DNA of 64,000 nt from Phytophthora hibernalis (taxonomy: Eukaryota; Oomycota; Peronosporomycetes; Peronosporales; Peronosporaceae), in NCBI GenBank assembly GCA_012656075.1, contig JAAKBF010000009.1, forward strand, positions 62,001 to 126,000, read 5' to 3'. The stretch's first letter is position 1; every line of letters begins with the position of its first letter. The translations under genes were made by a program, and so were the position numbers. Below, one piece after another: positions 34,018 through 45,815 of this stretch. Under the pieces are notes generated by a model that was not told where the DNA came from, did not search any database, and saw only the letters and a list, made by a program, of their open reading frames with translations.

Positions 34018-35132
34018 ATGGCTACATCTACCACTAGTCGCGCCTTGGCACAGCGTCACGTGCTCATCTTCCACCGCCACGGAGACCGCACACCTGTGCT
34101 CACATCCATCGGCTTAAAAGTGCAGGCCACGCAGGACGAGAAGGACTTCTGGGCCTCCAAAGTAGCTACAACGGAGCAGCTCGAGCAGTTGACACAGACT
34201 GCCAAGCCTGTAGGTGCGGAGGCCACACAGCCGCCAGTGATCCGCCCGTCAAAGGAGTCGCAGTTCCCTACGGCCTCTTGACGCAAAAGGGCGTCAAGCA
34301 CATGACAGCCAAAGGACGCGCACTCAGAGAGCAATACGCACAGCTCGTGGGCGACAACGTCCAGCTGGAGGACGTCTACGTGCTGTCCAGCAGCGTCCCA
34401 CGCACTATCGAGTCGGTGCAGTGTCTGCTCAGAGGCTTCTTCGAGCAGCAGAAGACCCCGCAGTTCTACATCCACACGTACGCGCGCAACGTGCTGGCGC
34501 CCATGCACCCGCTGCAAGTGTTCAACGAGATCGAACTCCTCGTGCACGACGACGTGTTGCAGCTCAGGAGCAAGATCGAGCGTGAGGCCATCGACAAGTT
34601 GGGGCTCCACCTGCGGGAGTGTCTCGGAGTGCCCGACGACCAGCCGCTGTCGTGGACGGCGGTGCGCGATGCGCTCACGTGTCGGGAGGCGCACGACTGG
34701 CCGTTCCCCGAGGGCGTGGACCACAAGGTCTTTGAGCAGGTGGAGGCCTACGACACGTGGCTGTGGCAGCGGCTGTACCATCGCAAGGACTTTTGCTACG
34801 ACGCGTTCAAGGACGGCGTGCAGGAGGTCTACGGCTTCATCAAGGCGGTGGTGGAGAGCAAACAGCCAGCCAAACTCTCCTTCTTCTCGGCGCACGACAA
34901 CTCGATCGTGGCGCTGCTGGGCGCGTTGCAGATTGACGTGGGCTCGCAGCTGCCACAGTACGGCACGATGCTGGCGCTCGAGGTGTACGAGGACGAGGCC
35001 TCGCACGAGTTTTTCATCACACCTCGCTACGAGAACGAAGACGTGACTTTTGCAGGCCACAAGCAGGACCCGCTTTGTCCATTCTCGCACTTCGAGGCGC
35101 TGGCGCTCGAATTCTTGTCATACAAGGCCTGA
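34018..35132 (+). CDS. Histidine acid phosphatase (HAP family), copy 2
   Basis: About 371 residues, apparently one exon. HRHGDRTPV near the N-terminus and FFSAHDNSIVALLGALQ near the C-terminus give the complete HAP active site. A CPFSHFEALA tail matches CPFTVFQQAA in copy 1. The frame changes once between 34225 and 34240, most simply at CCGCC (34231-34235), where one more C yields a continuous protein through PYGLLTQKGVKH. Lack of introns, against two in copy 1, shows intron loss or gain after duplication. The stop is 21 bp from the stop of the convergent BTB gene. Confidence 0.85.
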
Positions 35133-35153
35133 ACGGAGCATGTAGAGCGTGTA

Positions 35154-36248
35154 TTACTTCCTGGGCGCCATCGAAGCCGCCCAGGTGTGGTGTGTAACTA
35201 GTGGGCTACGCGGTGTCTTGGAGGCACCATCGACAGGTTTCGCGAGAATGTCCATGTAATCGGTGCCTTTGTATTTCGAGTCCTTCCACCACGTGCCGCC
35301 GTCGTCCTCACCGCTCTTCTTCGCCTTCGGTTTGGCCTTGGTGTTCATGGAGCTTCTCCGTTTCTGGAAAGTGCTCAAGAGCGTCGTCTTCGCCGTCTTT
35401 TCCTTCACCTTGCTGCCAGCGGTTGGTCCCCACCACCCCGGAGGATCCAGCCACCACGCACTCGGGTCCTTCGCCTCTTTATCTTTGGCTCCAGCCTCTT
35501 TCGTTGCTGCTTTTCCATCGCTATTTTGCGTAAGCTGCCACAGTTCCAAGTTCTTGGTCTCGATGACTTTCAAAAGCGACTCGAAGCGCCAGAACTCGCA
35601 CTCCACATACAAGTCCCGCAGCAGCTTCGGGACCGATGGCAAGATTCCATCTCGAAGGAAACGCAGGATATGGCGGAACAATCTCCAGTCGCGATCCACG
35701 CGAAAACAACCGCTTTCAGCTGCAGTGAGCGGCGACTCGTCCTGAACGAAAGCAGCGAGCAGCGAAGCGGGGTCTTTCAAGGCAACTGCAGCCGAAAGCT
35801 CGAAAAGTTCACCCCCAACATCCACAGTCACGCGTCTATCCCTAGCTGCAGGAAACGCGTCAAGACAAAACCAGTCGGATGACCGAGAAGCGTCGAAGCG
35901 TTCGCGCTCAGATGCCAACAGCGCATGTTGTAGCAACAATTTGCGTTTTTCACGCCGGATGAAGGCTCGCTGCTTGGCCACCTGGTGAATTCAATCACAA
36001 CAATCCATTAGGGGTTTGTCATCCCTTACGATTGACTTGGGAAAACGTACTCGTTCAAACTGCAGCTCGAGGTTTTGTCGTTTCGAGGTCACCACGGTGC
36101 GGTGAAGAAGTGTATGGTCCTCTTCTTGGGCTCGAAGAGATCGCTTCCATCGCTCGCGACTATCATCATCGCAGATTCCGTCATCGAAGAGCGCTTGGGT
36201 CGAGTCTGGAGCCCACGCAGAGTCCTTGCGAGGTTTACGAGAAGCCAT
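35154..36248 (-). CDS. BTB/T1 (KCTD-like) domain protein
   Basis: Two exons, 36248-36051 and 35981-35154, are joined across a 69-nt GTACGT...CAG intron in phase 0, giving 341 residues. The first part is charged and likely coiled coil. The T1/BTB domain (about residues 105-185) starts VTVDVGGELFELS and contains FRVDRDWRLFRHILRFLRDG, matching the potassium-channel tetramerisation fold of KCTD proteins, which form tetramers or pentamers and often recruit Cullin-3. No channel helices follow; the C-terminus is Lys/Trp-rich (DPPGWWGP, GGTWWKDSKYK). The ATG at 36248 is the first in frame. No frame break. Confidence 0.78.
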
Positions 36249-36438
36249 TTGAGCACTTCCTGCAATGGCAGTTATGCTCCCGGAGCACAAGTCCCCAATA
36301 CCTTTGAACGGTCGCACTGAACAAAGAGTTTGATACTTGGAATGAGGTGCTTACCGGTATACGAACTGCTACGACATCGTAGTAATTCACTTGACCACTG
36401 AGTCTGCCGGTCCTGCACCTACAGTGCAGTCATAGCTA

Positions 36439-37197
36439 TTATAGCAGTGCCGCCACGGTTGTGATTAACGTGAAGTCCTTGTCACTGCTGCTGGCAGTGT
36501 TGGACTCCGACGAAGCTGATTCTGAGCTGAGAGTAGCGACCGAGCCAACCGCAGGCCCTGATCCCGACGAAGACGTCGACGATCCCGAAGTAGGCCAATT
36601 GCAGTGAGAGTCTCCGCACAGCCTTCAATGGACGACGAGTCCACGGCCCCAACGCCTCCACTGCTGGAACTGTTGCACTCGCCACTATACGATAATGTCA
36701 GCGTCAGGTCGGAGTAGCGCGCGCGTGTCAAGAAGCACTCGGTGCTGTACGTCTGACCGTCCGATCCACAGACGGGAGTGTACACGTCCAGACACGCGAA
36801 CTCCTGCAGGCAGGCACTGCTCTCACCATCTCTTGTGCCACAATCTCCAGCGAATCGTCACCAGAGATGCATCGCGTTCGTACTTTCAGCACGAACTGCT
36901 GAAAGTCTCACTATTGGACGCACACACATGATCGAAGATTGCCAAGCATGAGAAATCACACCCAGCAGTTGAGCCAGAATGAGACGCCACTTCAGCCATT
37001 GGAACTGAGACTTGGGGCAACTCGACCAAAAGTGGATTCAGGAACCCAACTTCAACATGGTCGGCTCCAGCAACCTCGTCATGCCAATGACAATGGCAAC
37101 AGCAATTGACAATACCAAGTGTGATGAAGGGATTGCTGCTCTTGGTGCTATTTGGCAATGGTGGCAGGAGAGGAAGCCATAAGGCAGATGTAGCCAT
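36439..37197 (-). CDS. Atypical Kazal-type protease inhibitor with Ser/Thr tail and possible GPI anchor
   Basis: Two Kazal-like domains are readable: CDFSCLAIFDHVCASNSETF (about 36990-36910) and CLDVYTPVCGSDGQTYSTEC (about 36795-36735). The second lacks the middle cysteine pair, as in the two-disulfide Kazal domains of Phytophthora EPI inhibitors, which target plant apoplastic serine proteases. Downstream, a different frame encodes a long Ser/Thr/Gly stretch ending in SSSDKDFTLITTVAALL and a stop at 36439, which resembles a GPI-anchor signal. Joining these needs three added bases (near 36895, 36855 and 36590); the total then is 762 nt, divisible by three. The N-terminus (ATG 37197) is only weakly signal-like. 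It is divergent from the next gene, 160 bp apart. Confidence 0.6.
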
Positions 37198-37357
37198 TTC
37201 GGTGCTCGATTACTCGAATCGTCCTCGATGCTGATTGGCTACCGTCTTGATGCGGGAGATACCGGTATGACTACACTTTCTGTGTGTCAAAGGTGCCATT
37301 GCCCGATCATTACTCCACCACTCACCTTTTATTCGATTGCTGCACCATTGCATCGTC

Positions 37358-38159
37358 ATGCTGCAAAGTCTGCAGATTCTCCAGGTTGTGCTGCAATTTG
37401 CAGTCCTAGGGCTGGTCATCGTTGCAGTACGTCTGCACTCGTGGGCGGTCATCGAGCTCCAGGCCGTCGATACTGCAGTTCAGCAGCTCACGTTCGCACC
37501 CGACGGCTACTGTGTTCGACTCAGCAACGGCAGCTCCGAGTGTCAACCGTTTGTGCACGCTATCATTGAGAAATCGCGACAAACGGACGATTGGCCCAAT
37601 TCAGACCCCGACCCTCTCGCGATGCCCCCCGTCACCTCATGCCAGCAGCGAAGACTTTCTGATGGCTCATGCGCTTTCGTGCTGGTGCCAGACCCGCGGA
37701 GAACTCACGTGGTACCTGCAAGGCGCACAGAACGTGGCGTGTCTTGTGGTGCTGGAGACTGTAAAGTACACCATGGCGCTCTGGGGATTCGTCGCGACAG
37801 TGAGCCTCGGCATGTCGTCCATCTTCTTCCCGCGAAGTTTCATGGGCTGCCACGCGTTCGCCAGCTTCACGAGCGCATTCCTGGGATTTCTAGTGACGTT
37901 GGCGTGGTGGTACTACAGCGCCACGTACATCGACCGCGACTACCTGAACGAGTTGACGCTGAGTTGGCACCACGGCACCTCCTACCACTGCGCGTTGACG
38001 GCGTTTGCTCTTGCAACTGCAAATGCTCAGATCGCTTTCGATGCTACGGCTCCTCTCGGCTCGCAGAAGTTCGCGCGGCGGTTTATTCGGCCGACATCAC
38101 GAGTCGAGCAACCGGATGATTGGGACCCGCTGTCCTGCCCAGCTAACTACCTCGTGTAA
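37358..38159 (+). CDS. Four-helix membrane protein, function unknown
   Basis: The ATG at 37358 gives helix 1 at once (LQVVLQFAVLGLVIVAV), then an extracellular or lumenal loop with an N-glycosylation site (NGS) and two cysteines. Helix 2 (FVATVSLGMSSIFF, preceded by a hydrophobic stretch from VACLVVLET), helix 3 (FTSAFLGFLVTLAWWYY) and a weaker helix 4 (ALTAFALATANAQIAF) follow. The frame changes in the C run 37625-37630: six C are read and five fit, giving 266 residues. The layout resembles SUR7/claudin-like tetraspan proteins but I see no signature, so no function is assigned. Confidence 0.65.
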
Positions 38160-38537
38160 ATATGGAAACGTAGCAAAACCTGTTGATGTGAAGTTTTGTG
38201 ATTGAAAGACTAATGATGTAAGGATTTTATTTAGTGCTTGCAGTCCCAAAGATGAAAGAGAATGCGATGCTGGAGCTAATGTGTGCGACGTATGGCAATG
38301 GGATCGGGTTTGAGTATTTTTTCGGGTAAGGTAGCCACTTTATAATTTTCAGCTAAGGGGTTTGGCCAGTTTAGTAGAACGACCAGATTACCGGTAACGT
38401 GTTAGTAGAATTTTGGAATGAACGAATCACCAGTCACATTTTAATTTTGCAGCAGCTAAGTTACCTCTATAGATTAATAGAGCTGTTGCCCATTGACCAG
38501 ACATTCTTGTCTGCTCATCCAGTCCATTCCACCTGTC

Positions 38538-39212
38538 ATGTCCAAGTCTTCGATGGCCAAGAAACGAGCACAATACCCCCCTGAAGCGCTGGGTACCGCT
38601 GTCGAGCAGGTTATCGGAGGTAGGCCAACCAAAGAGGTCTCCTAAGACACTGGCATCGCGTACAGTACGCTGATGAACCTAAGCGGCGTGGACCACCCCG
38701 CTCCTTCCAGCTGACGATGAGGAAAGTCTCAAAGAGTGGATTGTGGTCCGCCAGCAGGTCGGCCACCCAGTGGAGCTGTTGATGAACGACTCGGACGCCT
38801 GCAACATTAGCAAGGAGAAGGCAATCAAGTTAGTGGGCTAGCATGGCAGGAGTGCAACTTCAGTACCAACATCAAGGCTGGATTCAGGGATTGTGGATTG
38901 TACTCGCTTTCGCTGCATCGCATGGCAGAGTGTTTGCACCACTTTCAACGCAACGGAGCGCCAAGGGATGCCAAGATAGCAGCGTGGCTCAAGGTCAGGA
39001 CTGTAGTACAGAACGACTTGCTCGTGCTCCAAAAGAAGACGCGTAGATGCACGACGGCTACGGTAGCGGGACGACTGCTAACTGAAGAGCTATTGTTGCA
39101 GATATCCGAATCCGGATACGTTGGCAAGAAGACCAAGGCGAAGAAACCTGCTTCTGGAATCGGCGCTACTGTTATTAAACCGGCAGAATGGGATCGGTCA
39201 CCAAATTCGTAG
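38538..39212 (+). pseudogene. pogo-like transposase relic
   Basis: The start encodes a Psq/CENP-B-type helix-turn-helix (YPPEALGTAVEQVIGGRPTKE, then GIAYSTLMNL) followed by several stops. A C-terminal transposase segment (HRMAECLHHFQRNGAPRD, later GRLLTEELLLQISES) is readable in another frame. The central DDE domain is missing. This is a decayed, internally deleted DNA transposon; I found no ends. Confidence 0.6.
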
Positions 39213-40006
39213 GGTCATAACTTTTTCCTGACCGTATTTTTCGATGCGGTTTTCTTTGCGTGAAAATTCGCTGAGAGATCTTTAATTGTCCAAAAGCGTG
39301 GTGCAATATAGCCAATGATAGCGGTGCCTTGGTCATTCAAAAACTTTAATTCGCCAAAAGTCGATTTCATCGTCTTGTCGCTAGTGTAGGGTTGGATATT
39401 TTATGACCAGCGACTGCCAATTCTCAAGGATGCTTACTGAAATCAAGTCTATTTTCGCAACAAACAGGCGGTCAGTGACAGAGGCGGGTGACAGTAGTCA
39501 AAAGCCGTCAAAAACGGCTAAATTAGCTCTGAAAAACGGAATGTAGCGCTCGACGTACGATACTCTGGCAAATAAAATAATGTTTGTGTTGTAGTGTAGG
39601 CATCCAGGAGCACGATGGCGTCTTTCGTGCTTTCTTATGAGCTCTCCCTGTGAAGTTATGGTACAAAAGGCTAGAGTGGTACAAAAATATGGGGAGTGAG
39701 ACTCGTGCTTTATCATGCCTAGAGCGTGAAGGAGAGCCCCGATCAAACCTAAACAACTATGATCACATGCGCCTCGGTAACAGCAACACAGTGGCTTTTG
39801 ATTTACTAAAATTGGGCCAGAATTGGTCAATATAGAACCATTTCAAGTTTATTGTGACTGATCCCAATCTGCCGGTACAATACGAAGCCTCGCAAGAAAA
39901 AAGCGAAGTCGACAGCTCTACAGAAAGCCGGTACTTTCAAAAGTGGCAAATTAATTTCTCACCGTTTAATTTAATGTGCATAAAATTCAAGAACTAATTG
40001 TATATG
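39213..40006. other. Intergenic AT-rich DNA, nothing recognised
   Basis: About 800 bp hold only short frames without domains. No inverted repeats, tandem repeats or transposon ends were seen apart from the left end of the MITE at 40007. Confidence 0.35.
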
Positions 40007-40621
40007 CAGATTTCGCCCTCACTTCTGACCGAGATACTACTGTCATGACTTCCAAGGGATATTTATCATAGAAGGTTTCTGACGCACCTCTGTCACGCTC
40101 TCGTGCAATGGATAAAGACAACCCCAGTGCCGCGGAAGAAGTTGCTTATCGTGCGCGTTTTCTTCTTGTCTTGCCAGATCGTGTCGCTCCACTCCATAGA
40201 ACGCCGCTGATCGACTGCGTAGGCTTTCTTGTCGGTAGATTGATGGCGCTTCATCTTGCTGTACACCCACTCTAGTTGTTTGCGCGGTAGCGCTTCTTGC
40301 CTTCATATTCTTCGACCCATTGCGTCAGGCGGTGCTCCAGCTTCAGCGACAACACCTTGAGCGGTTCCCGTCGCCGTACTTAAGTACGCGTCACCGTGGT
40401 GTTGCTGAGTATGGCGCTAATCGTGGGCCGAGCAGGTTTGCGTGGCATTTGAACGTGCGGTTGCTTGAGTTACTTGTGGTATCCAGTGCCATCGGCACCT
40501 CACTTCTCCGATTCTCTTACTTGCGGATTTCAAATTGTCACTACTACCTTTGGAAAATAATAATATAAGTGACTTACAGGTTATGGGTTAAACACAGTGT
40601 CAGAAGTGAGGGCGAAATCTG
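40007..40621. mobile_element. Short DNA transposon with perfect 23-bp inverted repeats
   Basis: The 23 bases at 40007-40029, starting CAGATTTCGCCCTCACTT, are repeated exactly in reverse complement at 40599-40621. The CAG start fits Tc1/pogo-type ends. TA dinucleotides lie two to four bases outside on each side, but a clean TA duplication directly at the ends is not present. The 615-bp interior has minus-strand frames (40043-40306) that may be a transposase remnant, but no catalytic motif. The identity of the two ends points to recent activity. Confidence 0.8.
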
Positions 40622-41336
40622 TGATAGGTCGGCTGTGGCTGCCTCAAGGGCGCCTGTCATTGACGTGACAGACCGAGCTCTGCGGCCCATGGAAAGTTAA
40701 ATTGCCTAATGGCAAACCTTGGTGCCACGGTTCCAAGAACAGTAGGTGCACCTACTGACGTCCCCTCATATATTTCATTCCGTTAGTGTGTCTAAACTAC
40801 GGTTCACTTTCTGGTGTCGGCTATTAATAGATACGTGATGATCGCAGCCAAAAAGTCGACGGTACTAAAATTTTGCGCACTTTTGGTCGGACCAAAGTTC
40901 GTTTGGTCCCTACAGTATGGACCCTAACCATATTGGTATTTGGTATAATATACCACAGGAACTCCATTAAATTTTAATGGAATTCCTCGCGGTTTAAGAT
41001 CCGCTTGCGCAGCACGCGGGTTAAACCCAGGCTTGTTAGCGACCGATCTCAGCAAAGTGCTCCCCTCAGGGGGAGGTATAGGGGTCTTTAGGGTTAAGTT
41101 GGCTGGGTGGGGTGGAGGTGAGGGATCAGGGTGTAGTATTCTACCGTGGGTAGAACATTATGGAGGCTAGAACGCTTCCTGCGGTTTAAGATCTGCATGT
41201 GGGCTGCGCAGGAAAATGTTAGTATCGTACCGGTTGTTGTCGGTTTTTGAGTATTGAGCCGGTTTTGGTTGTGGTTCTAGGGGTGGAAGGTAGACCTTCA
41301 TTCTTGATTGCGCACTCTAGTTGAAAGGCAACCAAG
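40622..41336. other. Non-coding region upstream of the MULE gene
   Basis: No gene is supported. The phrase GCGGTTTAAGATC is present twice (about 40989 and 41181), each followed within about 15 bases by a GC-rich GCGCAG stretch. GGGT-rich low-complexity DNA lies between (41080-41140). This may be the 5' terminal region of the MULE, but I did not find its partner at the other side. Confidence 0.3.
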
Positions 41337-43665
41337 ATGGAGCAGCACGTCGGCGGGACTGCAGCGAGCATGGCGAACGTCCAGGAAGAAGGTAAGTACT
41401 AAAGTCGTGTGGACATGTCTATGGGAACACAGAGTTGACGAATACTTGTGTTATAGGTGCCGGAAGGCTGTCCCCAGGCACTCCAAGTGATCGACGAGTC
41501 GATAAAGAGCGTTATCACGAGTGTACTACCCCCGAACGACTGAGAGACAGCTTAGAACCAAGTATGTACGCAACGGCGTGTGGATATGGCTCTACGCAAT
41601 CTGTGTTCACGAAAATCTGTGATCCAGGTTGTTCGCTGGTAGGCAGCCCTGGTGCTCAACACGTCGTGAACGATGGTGCCACCACAAGGAGCGACGGTAA
41701 CGGTACATAGTGCTGCACTGCGAATGGCATACGACTAAATTCATCTATGGAGCACTTGTTGTCTCTGATTTAGCCAGCATACACGAGCGCAGAGATCTCG
41801 TCAACAATTATAATCACAGCGGTGATGATCATGTAGGAACGCGCCAACTAGTTTCGAGTGAAGCTGGCAGCTGTATTGATCCAGGCTCGCGAGGATCACG
41901 TCGTGAAAAAACAAATAATATCTGGACGCTACTCGACACGTTTGACACGTTTGGCGACGCGGATAAGTTTCGGAAGGCTCAAGATTTTAAGTTTTCTGCC
42001 ACGGGACAGTCAAAGAGTGCAACTGGTGTGGCCAAAGTATACTCCTGCAAGTCTCACGCAAGCTACCCAGTTCGCTTGCGCATAAAGCCGCAGCGAGTGG
42101 AACTAGAAGGCAAGGTGTGCACTAATTATTTGTGCCAGCTCTCGGGTGACCATATTTTGGAGGACGAGGTGGCTTCTGCCCGTGGCATTCATCCGGCGTG
42201 GAGTGAAGACATGGACATGATGTTCGCAGGTGGCGCTAAACCACTAACGGGGCTCTCACAACTGACAGCAAAGCAAAACCGGTCAAGCATTAAACGACCT
42301 CTGTCATCGCTTGAGCAAATAAGAAACCGGAAAGCGAACGAAAAGGCAAAAGTAGAGAAGCAGTGGAGAAATCTAGATCACTACGACGACCTTTTTGAAT
42401 GGGCGACAACCAAACTCTGCAACACCCGCGACAAGTTTGAGGAAGCGGGAGAACGCGACCTGCTGGTACTAGATGTGTTCAGAGCCAACGACGTCCAGAG
42501 CTCCGGTGAGCCCACATTTGGAATGGTGCTTAGCTGCCGTCAGCTGATGCACAACCTTCGAGTTGCTTTTGATTGTGGTGATCAATTTCCGTTTCGTGCG
42601 ACGGCACGTATCGTTTGATCGAAGGCGGATGGACTCTGGTGAACTTTGGCGTGATGGGGGTCATTCACGACAGCGTAAAACGTGAGCACCGTCAACGCTT
42701 CTTCCCGTGTTTTTTGTATTGTTCGCTCGGAATGTCGCCCAGCTTTCCACGCAATTTTTGATACTGTCAAGCGCAGTGCACTGCAGTTTTCGAACTTTGA
42801 TACATCAACATGATCGCTGGATTGCTCGACGGCAATTTCAGGAACATTCCAGGAAGCGTGGCCCGGAATCACACTGATCACGTGTTGTCCACACGTATTT
42901 CGGAACTGCACGGCCAAAACGCAACAGCTGGTCGACAAGGACTACATGACGACCACCATCATTCCAGACTTGCGACGCATGCACGAAAATGCCTCCTGCT
43001 CAGACCCAGAGTCTTCCCATGTGGGCGCCTACGCACGCACTGCCGTCCGTTACATGCAAACCCACCACCACCTTCGACGAGGAGGACCCGTTGTACCTCT
43101 CGGGCGAGGAAACCGACTGCGACTCGGAACGCGGCAGCGACACGCTCAGTCGCGAGGACCAGCAGCTCATGGCCAGCTAAGTGGAACCTACCAGCATTTC
43201 TCGGCGATATCTAAGGTGATCTTAGAAAAGTGGCGGTCTGATGGCGAGAACGCGTACGCCGGTGAATTCGAGGCTACGTGTCTGAGAGAACCATTTAACA
43301 CTTGGTTCGTTGGAGCTTCAAAGCACCCCGGAATGTTGGCCCAGCAGCAAGGCATTGAGTCTTACAACAAAAGTATAAAGAACGACATGGACGCCTCAAA
43401 ACGCGCTAAGATAAGCTACTTCTTGGAAAATACAATGCCGCTCGTCATTAATTGGAGCTGCGAGTATCGAACTTCCGCTGGAATTCGCCTTTTCGCTGAG
43501 GCTCCCTTAAGGCACGCGCAACTCGCCAAAGCGAGAATGTTAACAGACGATTTGACCAAGTACCTTTGCGAGAACACTAAATTGCGCACAACGTTTTACT
43601 TCAATCGAAGCAGCCCCTTCACCCAGCGTGCAACCAAGGCACTGGCAACAAGGTATGCTTCTTGA
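41337..43665 (+). mobile_element. Mutator-like (MULE) transposase gene, interrupted
   Basis: A short first exon (41337-41391) ends in a textbook GTAAGT donor, and a TTATAG acceptor leads to exon 2 at 41457. After a frame change near 41700 the body runs to about 42600. The MULE nuclease domain starts in CDGTYRLIEGGW (about 42600, first aspartate) after another frame change. It continues through the region with VDKDYMTTTIIPDLRRMHEN (about 42925-42985) and ends with PFNTWFVGASKHPGML and QQGIESYNKSIKN (43290-43385), the typical MULE C-terminal block. There are at least four frame changes and stops near 42760-42800. Probably inactive. No terminal repeats were identified. Confidence 0.7.
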
Positions 43666-43991
43666 AGATATTGATTTTGTGGTTGGCATTTAACCTTTTG
43701 TCTCCTGGCCGAAAGCGTACGGTAGCATGGGTACAGCCTACCCGTACGCGCGAGCTCTGATAGTTTAATATGGAAGTTTGTATGAAATACCATATGATCA
43801 ACAAAAACGAGACAATGATCTTGGATGCAGGATTTGAGTAAACGAGCATACATTTTACAAGATTTTGTAGGAAATATTCAACACGCACGTTTGACAAGAA
43901 AACCTCTTCATTTTGGCTAGCTTTAGCACATTTGAGTTCTCTCGACTTTCAGTATTCTTCTCATCTAGTTTGTTTGAAGATTGAGCCTCTA
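43666..43991. other. Spacer between the MULE and the outer pogo element
   Basis: No gene. The phrase TTTAACCTTTTGTCTCC (about 43690) recurs in inverted orientation at about 47850 on the other side of the nested pogo elements (GGAGACAAAAGGTTAA). The two copies may be ends of one older transposon into which the pogo elements jumped. Confidence 0.35.
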
Positions 43992-45815
43992 CACCGTTCA
44001 CTCTAATTAGTCTGACCCTGACTGATAATGGTGACAACAAATCGATAAGGGAAAAGGTATGACTACTAAGTGTGTATGACTAATACTGGTGCACGACTAA
44101 TAATGGTGAAATCCATAGTTCATTTTTGCTCTAATCAAATTACACCTTTGCACATGCGTTTGCCTCGGCGTATCCCTTGCGAAACTCATCACGATAGCGC
44201 ACTATAATCTCTTGCAAAGGCTTGCTTAGCTGCTCCTCCTTCCAATTACCATCACTACTCACATCTAAGCCGCACAACACCATGGACTTCTTGACCCAGT
44301 TCATGCCGTTCTTGTCTGTTTCGGCGTTCACAAGCCGAATGCATTCAGTAACAGTTTCGAGATAGAAGCGCTTGCTTGTATTCACAAGTGATCCAGAAGA
44401 CTATAGAATTGTATTTTTGAAAATTGTTTTTTATAACCAACTGGTTAGTTATTTTGAGCTTTCTGGTCTTAAATGATTTTTAAATACCCCTTAAACTCAT
44501 CGTTTTCGTTGTAGCACCTTTTGATGTGTCATCGAGCTGTGGTCCACACTGATCGCCCGTTGCTTTTGGTTAAAAAAATCTACACCTCAGTAAAAACCGA
44601 TATAAAACGTTTATTTTATCATACTTTTTGGCGATAAAAACCAACCAATCTATACAGAAGACTTAGAGCCTCGCCTGATTGCTTCCATGTTGCGCTTCTC
44701 GCATAGATTTCTCCAGTGTACCTTAATGCGCTGTATGGGAAATCTATCCGCAGGTTGTACAAGATCAGTAGTATTAGGCGGAAAAATCGGATTCGTGTGC
44801 GAAGCTGCTTTTCCAAAGCCTGCACTGCATCACCTGAGTGCCCACTTGCATTGTCCATCCATAGGTCGTTCCCCTTGGCAAACGGACTTCCTGGCCCCAA
44901 GCACCGAACGTCTTGTAATCACTCCTGCATGAGGGTATTGTTGATGAAGGCACTAAGCGATGAGCAGTACGCAACGCCGTCGGCAGTGTCAGGTAGATCG
45001 TTGGTCGTGTGACTAGAGTTCTTGTTCTTGTTTTTAAATATCATCATAGGGCAGAGAAGCTTCGCTTCCGATCCCCCTTTAAGAAGGACGCACATCGTAA
45101 TTCCTTCCCTACCTACTCGTATAAGATAAAAAGATGTCAGTACTTTTAGGTTTGTTTAGCCAAAAAAATAGACAAATTATCATAACATAGTACTCACCCG
45201 AAACAATGCTGCGGTATTTCACCTTGTCGGCGCCCCAAAAGACCAGCGTTTTTCCATCGTCCAGATCAATTACGAAATGGCTTTCGTCCATGTTATACTG
45301 GACGTCGGGATCGAGTACTCCATCGTTGAATAGTCGACTGAGCGTGCCTAGATTGTGAGCAACAGACTGTTCAATCTGGGCCGTTTTGGCGTCACTCACT
45401 TGTTTCTTGCCCTTTAGTTTGCGATAGACGATGTCGTACCGGTCTGTGATTTATTAAACACCAAATCCGTGCTGTCTTTCACCATAGTTGTAGCCATGTC
45501 CATCAGCAGCCGTGATGAAAGCTTTAAACCAGCACGTCGTAGACGTTCGAGCTCGGAGAGTAGCTGAGGATAAAGCCACTCCCAGTGAGCGTCGATCTTC
45601 CGACCCCGTCCCACCAATGCCTTGTGTACAAGCTGATGGCAGCCACCCATAGCAGTTCGCGCGTATTTGCGTTTTCCTCCTTCCTCAAGAGCGAGCTGCA
45701 GCGCCGTTCTCTTGTGCCATCAGTCGCGAGCCCTGTTTAGGTTGACACGACGATCTTCCGCCCGAAAAAGAGACGGGAACTGGTCGATAGTGCGACCGGG
45801 GGGCGTTTTCAAGTA

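Noticed and set aside
34056..35090. 344-codon frame on the minus strand
   Set aside because: It is antisense to the second phosphatase, which has the complete HAP active site; its composition (His, Arg, Val rich) is that of a reverse frame in GC-rich coding DNA.
37123..37230. Short + frame starting MKGLLLLVLFG, resembling a signal peptide
   Set aside because: Only about 36 codons before a stop and antisense to the Kazal gene start; a small secreted peptide cannot be excluded but nothing supports it.
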